From Branchiostoma floridae (taxonomy: Eukaryota > Chordata > Leptocardii > Amphioxiformes > Branchiostomatidae): a stretch of 64,000 bases of DNA. The stretch lies in the NCBI RefSeq assembly GCF_000003815.2, contig NC_049993.1:7537969-7601968 (forward strand), given 5' to 3'. Positions within the stretch are counted from its first letter, which is position 1. Every line of letters starts with the position of its first letter. A program made the translations under genes and the position numbers. The notes below the pieces were generated by a model, which did not search any database, had not been told where the DNA came from, and saw only the letters and a program-made list of their open reading frames with translations. Shown in pieces: positions 57,801-64,000 of the stretch.

Positions 57801-60462
57801 CTTGTCATAATAGATTTCTGTAATCTTCTCCAATTGTTCCTGGTAGGATTTTGTAGGTTTCCGGGGTATCCTGGCGGTGACCTGTGCCGTGCTGACCCTC
57901 CCAGTGTTCGGACTTCTGGCCTTCACCTACGTCCATCCGTTAGTGGCTACCATTTGGCTGGGAATCATGTACTCCATCGCTGCTGTAAGTTACAAAAGGC
58001 TTGTACAAATAGGTTTATATTTAGATGTCATGGATCAGGGTTCCAAATACTACCAGTGTATGTAACACAAGTTCACCTTTATCCGCAGGGTAACCTATAT
58101 TCGTTGTGTTTACCAATACGGCATTAAGGGATAGCAACTGAATATACAGTAGTTTCAAGTTGTAATATGTCTCAAATATTGTAGTTTGGAACTACCGTCC
58201 GTCGACTTCATATCCCTGAATACCCATTTCTGAAAGCAACGGATATAGGTTACCCCGCGAATAAAGGTTAACCAGGGTTAGGTTAGGGGGTTAAACTCAA
58301 AGCTTTGCAGGTATTTCCAGTGTCTACCTGTACTTAAACTGTATGTAAGTGTTTGAATACTTTACCAATCATTATCCCTGGAAAATGCAAAAAAATTGAA
58401 GTATATTAACTTGAATGTTCATTGAGTGTTGTAGGGAAAGTCCAGATTTTTATTCAACTTTGATTCATGATACAAATGTATTTTGAGACATGTTTGTGGT
58501 GACTCTTACTAAGTTTCCTGTGTTGTTTGTTCCCCACCCAGGGAGTCTGTGGCCGTCTATCCCCCTAGTGTAGTGGTGACTAAGTTTCTTGTGGTTTGTT
58601 CCCCACCCAGGCGAGTCTGTGGCCGTCCATCCCCCTAGTGTAGTGGTTACTAAGTTTCCTGTGTTGTTTGTTCCCCACCCAGGCGAGTCTGTGGCCGTCC
58701 ATCCCCCTAGTGTAGTGGTTACTAAGTTTCCTGTGTTGTTTGTTCCCCACCCAGGCGAGTCTGTGGCCGTCCATCCCCCTAGTGTAGTGGTTACTAAGTT
58801 TCCTGTGTTGTTTGTTCCCCACCCAGGCGAGTCTGTGGCCGTCCATCCCCCTAGTGTAGTGGTTACTAAGTTTCCTGTGTTGTTTGTTCCCCACCCAGGC
58901 GAGTCTGTGGCCGTCCATCCCCCTAGTGTAGTGGTTACTAAGTTTCCTGTGTTGTTTGTTCCCCACCCAGGCGAGTCTGTGGCCGTCCATCCCCCTGGTT
59001 GTGTCCCAGGCCACCATCGGGACAGCCATGGGCCTCACCACGTCCGTACAGATGATCGGCATCGGCATCTGTAACCTCGTCATCGGAGCTCTGCTACACA
59101 AGCACGGAGAGTCAGTAACTGTCATGATTAATAAACTAGTCATGGAGGGGTCACCATGCCTTATAATTATGCTGCTGAAAATGGGGAAATATTTGGTTTA
59201 ATGTTTCCAGTTTTGGGCGCTGACGTCTTCATAGCAATTTTAAAACCATTGCGAAAATGTTTGTCCATTATGTGACTGTAGCGATATTATTGTTCCAACT
59301 GTGAAATTAAAACCACTGCAAACACTCTGTTTTCTCCCTACTGCAAAATTACAAAAGTAAGGCCTTTGTGGTTCTGCTCAAAACAGATCAACACATTTAA
59401 CCCTTAATGACATCAAATCATCCTTGTTTTCTGGGAAGTTATAATGTGATAATCTTTAATCCATTCTAAATCTTTTTAATGTGTTGCCATGCAACAAAAC
59501 GGGTAACGAGAGGCATGTGTGGTCTTTGCATTGAGTCACATACATTTCACTACCACAGTACTTGTTACTTGTACTTGAGAAAGCATAAGCGGTATATTTC
59601 ACCTCAATAGAGGATAGCTGCTTTGCTTTGCATAATTTTTTTTGCATTGTATAATACGTGTGTGTGCACTTGAATATAGCCTGATGACCATGATGTTTGT
59701 ACTTGTACAGTGACCCCATCCCCCTGTACCGGTGGAAGTACATGATCATCTTCCTGTTTGCAAACTCCCTGGCGTGTGTGGCCACCTCTGTCATGCTCAA
59801 CATCGTAGACAGGAGATCGGTGAGTTGTGCATTTTTATCAGCACAAGAAAAGTGCCATTTTACCCTTTGGCGCAGAGCAGTATTGTATTTAGAGGAAAGG
59901 TAGATAAATGAATACATGTGCCCTGCTATGGCTCTGGACCATGCAATATAGAGGAAGCCAACAGAGTGAGCAAGAGGGTAGTCCCTAGCCTAGGCACTCA
60001 GACTGGTAGGCAGGCAGGCTATTTGTTTTTTGGAGTATTATATGTAATCTCAAGAGGTCACCTGGAAGGTTTACGAAGTCCTTAATGTACATGTCAATAT
60101 CAACTATCTTGATGTTCATCATTTCAGTCCTACTTTCTCATCCATCTCACCCAGTTCTCATCGGCATGTAGATTTAGCTAACCCGTAACCTCAAGTGATG
60201 TTTTGATGACCTTTGATAAATAAAACCAGTCCACTGCCCATAATGAGCCCTGTCTCTGTGCTATAGAGTGGTATACTTCTCCTTGTAATATTTCCCTGTC
60301 TCTCCACTATAGGGTGGTGTACTGAACTTCTCCAAGATGCGGTCTGTGAAGGAACTTCCCTTGAAGGACCCTGACGAATCACAAGAACATGATTATGACG
60401 ACGAGGTAGAATACGGGGAGACAGACAGGCTGCTGGCACCAGCAGCGCACTCTACCAACTGA
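51804..60462 (+). CDS. MFSD1: MFSD1-type lysosomal major facilitator transporter, complete
   Basis: Fifteen exons encode 492 aa: 51804-51825, 52737-52837, 53231-53364, 53599-53654, 54155-54298, 55139-55224, 55405-55477, 55856-55938, 56246-56278, 56430-56530, 57315-57423, 57847-57984, 58971-59110, 59711-59819 and 60313-60462. All splice sites are GT-AG and all phases agree. Family hallmarks are LTFGSYFCFDMPSVLQ in helix 1, LLYAIYAWTN, a GFLIDKLGNR cytoplasmic loop, AFWFKGKELALAFGL and FVGFRGI. Twelve membrane segments are expected. MFSD1 of vertebrates is a lysosomal dipeptide uniporter that works with the glycoprotein GLMP. Here the first luminal loop has its own sequons (N48, N52, N60) and two Cys. 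The short N-terminus lacks a dileucine, and ETDRLL lies near the C-terminus. It could be an MFSD1 paralog rather than the strict ortholog. Confidence 0.9.
52225..52443 (+). mobile_element. Retroposon 3'-end fragment with (ATG)n tail
   Basis: Ends CCGGGCAAGCAGCCCGCA followed by ATGATGATGATGATGA, a tail typical of L2/CR1-like LINE 3' ends. No coding part is recognised. Confidence 0.45.
52500..52627. mobile_element. MITE family C, copy 2
   Basis: AGTCTCCAGGCAGATCTACC and GGAGATCTGCCTGGAGATTAC face each other, with AAGGAGTTTA and TAAACTCCT just inside. Related to 40846-40957. Confidence 0.6.
52934..53103. repeat. CT-rich microsatellite with 9-bp unit
   Basis: CT-dinucleotide text passes into about ten tandem copies of TTCTCTCTC at about 53013-53103, in the second MFSD1 intron. 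The pyrimidine bias is on the coding strand. Confidence 0.92.
56625..56960 (+). mobile_element. Retroposon-like repeat with (TAAA)n tail
   Basis: Contains CCCCATGCACGTTAAAGAAC, a phrase I know from LINE 3' regions in many marine invertebrates, then GTCACCCCGTAAGGGGCGG and a tail of AATAAATAAATAAATAAA. It lies in an MFSD1 intron, in the sense direction. Confidence 0.55.
58072..58272. mobile_element. MITE family A, copy 2
   Basis: Left TTCACCTTTATCCGCAGGGT then AACCTATATTCGTTG. Right CAACGGATATAGGTTACCCC then GCGAATAAAGGTTAA. Inner block ACCGTCCGTCGACTTCAT. In an MFSD1 intron. Confidence 0.75.
58510..58997 (+). repeat. 72-bp minisatellite duplicating the exon 13 splice acceptor
   Basis: Seven copies of TTCCCCACCCAG followed by GCGAGTCTGTGGCCGTCC and ATCCCC, with exon-start positions 58542, 58611, 58683, 58755, 58827, 58899 and 58971. 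The last five intervals are exactly 72 bp; the first is 69. The seventh copy is the real exon 13. The upstream copies read into an in-frame TAG after ten codons. Being a multiple of three, the array leaves open frames on both strands that are not genes. Confidence 0.93.
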
Positions 60463-61279
60463 GTACAGAACTGCAGCCCAGATGTACAGGGCTCAGCACA
60501 CTTCTAACCGCACAGACCTTGAGAATCATGTCACGTTAAATGGATGCAATACAATATACATGTGTGTAGTTTGCTTCCCATGTAAAATGTAAAGTAAAGC
60601 CGTTATCCTTAGTGGAGCACAGTGACTTTTTATCTAGTTGGTATTGCAATGTGGCTTTGCTATGGCTTGCATTTTGATCCAAGCAAACAGGGCCCCCCCC
60701 CCCCTACTCTTCTCAACATCCTGTAGATTTTTCATACATTTTTTTTCCAATGGCTATTAGAAACAATGCACAAATCATCTAGTAGCCATACATCTGTGAA
60801 TAGTAGAAGGATACTGTCCAGACTTGGGGACTTTTAAGATGTAAGATTTTTGTACTGCTCAGCTATCAGGTAATCTGTGAATACAGTAATTGTTAAAATT
60901 CCCAAGAAGTGAAGTTTTATGTTAAGGATGCCAAAATTTGAAGTGCAAAGTTAACATGCCATATGATGATGGCTCTGTACTTACAGGTTTAGAAAAGATA
61001 ATGAATGAAATTGTGATATGGAAAAAATTGCTATCAGAGTATATGAACCAGGACTGTCTCCAGGACCCATCCCTCTGTCCCTGGATGGAAATTTCTTTTT
61101 TGGGGGTTAACTTGTCCATCAAAAAAGTGACATGAAAATGATGAAAGTAGAATGGAAATTAACAACATGAGCTTTCAAACAATGAGTGGGACAGAAAAAA
61201 ATTAATTCTGGAGACAGCCCTGATATGAAGTCTAGGACTGACATCTTAACAGATTTGTAGCTTTACTGTGTAACGATAG

Positions 61280-61481
61280 TTCACCTTTATCCGTGGGGTA
61301 ACCTATATTCGTCGTTTTAAAAACTATGTATTTACTTAGGGATGTTAAGTCAACGGTTGGTGGTTTTAAATTGCAATATTTGGTTCAAAGAAGTTTGAAG
61401 CCACCATCCGTCGACTTGATATTAGAAATAACCCCGTTTCTAAAAACAACGAATATAGGTTACCCCACGGATAAAGGTGAA
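61280..61481. mobile_element. MITE family A, copy 3
   Basis: The best-preserved copy. TTCACCTTTATCCGTGGGGT, then AACCTATATTCGTCGTTTT, is matched inverted by AACAACGAATATAGG and TTACCCCACGGATAAAGGTG. Inner block CCATCCGTCGACTTGAT. Confidence 0.82.
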
Positions 61482-62059
61482 GTAGTGTTAAACTGACATA
61501 TAAATGTATATTGATGCATTCTTTGTGAATTGGAGCTGAAGTTCAGATTACACATACAATACATGTTGTAGTCACCGTACAAGTAAAGAGTTTGAATGCT
61601 TTCCAACCAAAGTACAATGTACCACTATTACACCAGCACGGTCACATTTGCCATATGAAATGTGTATTACATGACATTTGTAGGACAGTCATGGATGTAT
61701 TGTACGAAGTTCAGCTCAGTCTCGATCACTGAGAGATTTTTAAAGATCAGTCGATGGTCACAGGTCAACAAGCCCTATCCAATGGGATATGTTTGACTTT
61801 AGAAACAGGCCTTCCAGTGAGTTGTGTATATTAAGCACATAAAATGGAATACTGGCATATGTTGACTGTATGTATAACTGTGTATTTGATTACACATGTA
61901 AGTACAACTCGTGTGTATATGTCAATGTTCAACAGATGATGGTGTGCAATAGCATTGTTGTCATTCTCTTTGTATCTCTGTGTTCTATGTGTTTCCGACA
62001 AAAACATGGATTCTGCATTTTAATTGACACATATTTTTATTCCTCACATCAATATCAAG

Positions 62060-62065
62060 TTTATT
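62060..62065 (-). terminator. Candidate polyA signals of the Cys-rich gene
   Basis: AATAAA (complement of 62060-62065) lies just after the stop at 62072, and another at 62036-62041. Both are close to the stop, implying a very short 3' UTR. Confidence 0.4.
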
Positions 62066-62071
62066 TGATAT

Positions 62072-63844
62072 TTATATGGTTATTATCAACATGAGTAAAG
62101 CCGCTATGAGCACAGCGCAAGTCGTCCCTTGAACCATAACAGCAGGTGAAGTATCCAGCACACATGGACACTGCACAAATGGGTTGTAGTCGTCAAACTG
62201 GCTGTCAAACCAGTCTGTGATGGCCTTCAGGCCCACGTCCAGCAGGCAGTTCTGGTTGATGTTCCTGTGCCAACAATCCTTCATTATGCGGAAATCCCTG
62301 GGAAAAAACATGTTTATGTTTTAAAGTCAGTGATCGTTTTCAAAATTACATTTTTAGGGAATGAGGGTGTAACGTTAACCCTCAAAGCTATTTTCTTCAA
62401 CTTTAAAAAACATGTTTGCTTACATTTAGGGCAATACATTCTTTGTAGATGTTTTGCCATTAGCAGTTACTTGAGCAACGATATGATTTTGGAAACGGTC
62501 AGACTTTTCAGGTAGCATCCAATATCTTTTGTCAGTGACACTGGAAATCTGGTTGAAGAGTAGGTTCCATCCAGATTTTCTCATCACTGATGAAAGATAA
62601 TGCATGCTACCTGAAACCTCTGAAAATTTCCAAAGTCATATCCAGTTGCTTGAGTAACTGCTTTTTAGTGTGTCCTATTACCTGGATGTCTAACCTTCAT
62701 CGATGTATTTTGTAAATGTTTGGTTACTATACCATGTGTGTCTGTTTGAAACAAAATAATCTAGAACTGGATAGCTCTATTGCAAATTCTTCATAACTGC
62801 ATGTTCTTCATAACAACACGATGACAACACGTCTGCAAAATGGCTCTCTCAAAATACCTGCAGATTCGAGGGTCAGCCGGATTTTCCCTCCATATGTCCA
62901 GCAGCGGCTGCAGGCAGGCAGTGTTCCTCTCCGTGAACTTGAAGTTGCACCTGGGCCCGTATATCTCCCACGGCAGGGCAAAATCAAGGCCGTAGAGCTG
63001 GCAGAACCACGTGGTGTTCGATAGCATGGGGTCTGCAAAACACACAAATCACGCTTTTTCTACTATCAAATGTACAATTAGATACAATGACTTTGACTGG
63101 AAGCCCTACGAACTAGCTGAATTGCAGCCTTTGCGACTTGTTTAAGGAATATGTTGCTTCTAGCTTTTTAACGTTATATATCCCCCAGTTATCTTTAAGT
63201 CTACAGGCCAAATACGGCCTCCAAAGTTGCCATCGCTATTTAGAATGTCTTTTGACTGGCTGAATCGACCCATTTGTAAACAAGCGATCTTGCCTAGAGG
63301 TCTTTGCTTCTTCGATACCTATTTTTGGCAAGTACGTTGAAGAATGCCTTAGTCTATTTAAGATGTCTCTACTGCAATGTTACAGTGTCAAACGACCTTC
63401 GGCCGAATTTGTTGATCGCCAGGTCTCCGGATCGGTACCTGTCCTTGGTGCTGAAGTTTTACTAAAGACAGTGTTTATTGTGCCCGCTTAAAAATCACCA
63501 TTGAATGCTTAAATTAGAACTTTGAACATGAACTAGAAATGATTCTTTCTCCTTCTCTAAAAGCAGATGTTGCTTACTTTCTCTTTCATTTTTAGCGTTT
63601 TTTTTCTTTCTTGAGTTTCTCCTTTCTTATTTAGGAAAGGCCGTCAGAGAACGCCCAAACAAAGGTTCGACCAAACAATCCGGAGCTGTATCTCTGTTTG
63701 GAGAGCATTTTTTCTTCACACCTACCGCTCATCCTGGCGTCCACCTGTTGCTGCACCTGTTCCTCAGGTACGCCCGTGCCGGAGAAGCAGGTGTGGAAGG
63801 ACTGGCGGGCACAGGTCGTGAAGGTACTGCTGATCTCTCCGGTC
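62072..63844 (-). CDS. 3' part of a Cys-rich, probably GPI-anchored secreted protein
   Basis: Three exons are visible: about 63844-63726, 63032-62858 and 62297-62072. Joints between them are consistent (phase 1, then phase 2). The first reads STFTTCARQSFHTCFSG then EEQVQQQVDARMS. The second reads DPMLSNTTWFCQLYGLDFAL, then PRCNFKFTERNTACLQPL and DPRIC. The third reads DFRIMKDCWHRNINQNCLLD, then VQCPCVLDTSPAV and a C-terminal hydrophobic run (TTCAVLIAALLMLIITI) ending at the stop. A terminal hydrophobic segment with no cytoplasmic tail suggests a GPI signal. At least nine Cys in short helical-looking stretches suggest a disulfide-bonded ectodomain. I do not recognise the family. The upstream exons, including the signal peptide, are outside the window, and the acceptor of the first exon is weak. 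Confidence 0.66.
62455..62692. mobile_element. MITE family B, copy 2
   Basis: Left TAGCAGTTACTTGAGCAACG with ATATGATTTTGGAAACGG. Right CCAAAGTCATATCCAGTTGC with TTGAGTAACTGC and ATTACCTGGATGTCTAACC. Inverted arms as at 41312-41590. In an intron of the Cys-rich gene. Confidence 0.68.
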
Positions 63845-64000
63845 CTTATCGTGCAAACAGAAACATGGATATAGCAAACAATAGTGGAGGAATGTACAGG
63901 TTAGGTACCACTGTAGATGTGTTGAAAATTGTTTTCTTGACTTTTTTCTAGAACTTTTTTTCAGGATAACTAACCTAGTAGGAGTCGATTGTTGCCACTT

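Larger units (their letters stand above)
60463..62071. other. Spacer after MFSD1
   Basis: Holds the MFSD1 3' UTR (end not determined), a short poly-C run near 60692 and MITE family A copy 3. No coding exon was recognised. Confidence 0.5.

Noticed and set aside
58510-58997. CRISPR-like regular repeats
   Set aside because: Units are contiguous with no unique spacers, and the context is a eukaryotic intron-exon border.
58580-59143. Long minus-strand ORF of 24-residue perfect repeats (about 187 codons) and its plus-strand counterpart
   Set aside because: Both are products of the 72-bp minisatellite being a multiple of three. The unit is an intron acceptor plus exon start, not a repeat protein.

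Overview
The window looks like nuclear DNA of a cephalochordate (amphioxus, Branchiostoma-like). It holds intron-rich, deuterostome-type genes (Disabled, MFSD1), a secreted PAN/apple-EGF-TSP1 protein, and an unusually dense and varied set of short non-autonomous DNA transposons (hAT-like, piggyBac-like, pogo-like and fold-back types), tRNA-derived SINEs and non-LTR retrotransposon debris. The species assignment is inference. The gene models below were built by eye from splice-site consensus, codon phase and family similarity. Codon phases agree at every junction except two: one in the PAN-EGF gene and the uncertain first exon of the Cys-rich gene.

Layout. (1) 1-19.4 kb, minus strand: the 5' part of a secreted multidomain protein. 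Its signal peptide and PAN/apple domain lie at 19.35-18.43 kb, its EGF at 18.1 kb, and TSP1 repeats at 13.5 kb and 0.45 kb; it runs off the left edge. Its 12.9-kb intron carries a truncated LINE (2.3-4.0 kb), several MITEs, and on the opposite strand an intronless 439-codon ORF (9501-10820) for a single-pass membrane protein I do not recognise. (2) 19.4-24.0 kb: gene-poor, with an array of diverged 150-bp repeats. (3) 24.07-43.22 kb, minus strand: a complete Disabled (DAB1/DAB2-type) endocytic adaptor. Fourteen coding exons encode up to 1319 aa: an N-terminal PTB domain, small cassettes that place tyrosines at exon joints, then very large DPF/NPF-rich exons. (4) 43.2-51.8 kb: Dab upstream region, with a tandemly duplicated 5' exon and a piggyBac-like MITE. 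(5) 51.80-60.46 kb, plus strand: a complete 15-exon, 492-aa MFSD1-type lysosomal MFS transporter. The Dab and MFSD1 genes are head to head. (6) 62.07 kb to the right edge, minus strand: the 3' part of a cysteine-rich, probably GPI-anchored protein.

The points most worth following up are these. Dab exon joints create YQLI and YQVP, the motif types used by vertebrate DAB1 in Reelin signalling. A 72-bp minisatellite copies the 3' splice site of MFSD1 exon 13 seven times. The MFSD1 protein carries its own N-glycosylation sequons and a C-terminal dileucine signal. An unrecognised intronless membrane-protein gene is nested in the TSP1 gene. The 100-N run at 32397-32496 is an assembly gap.
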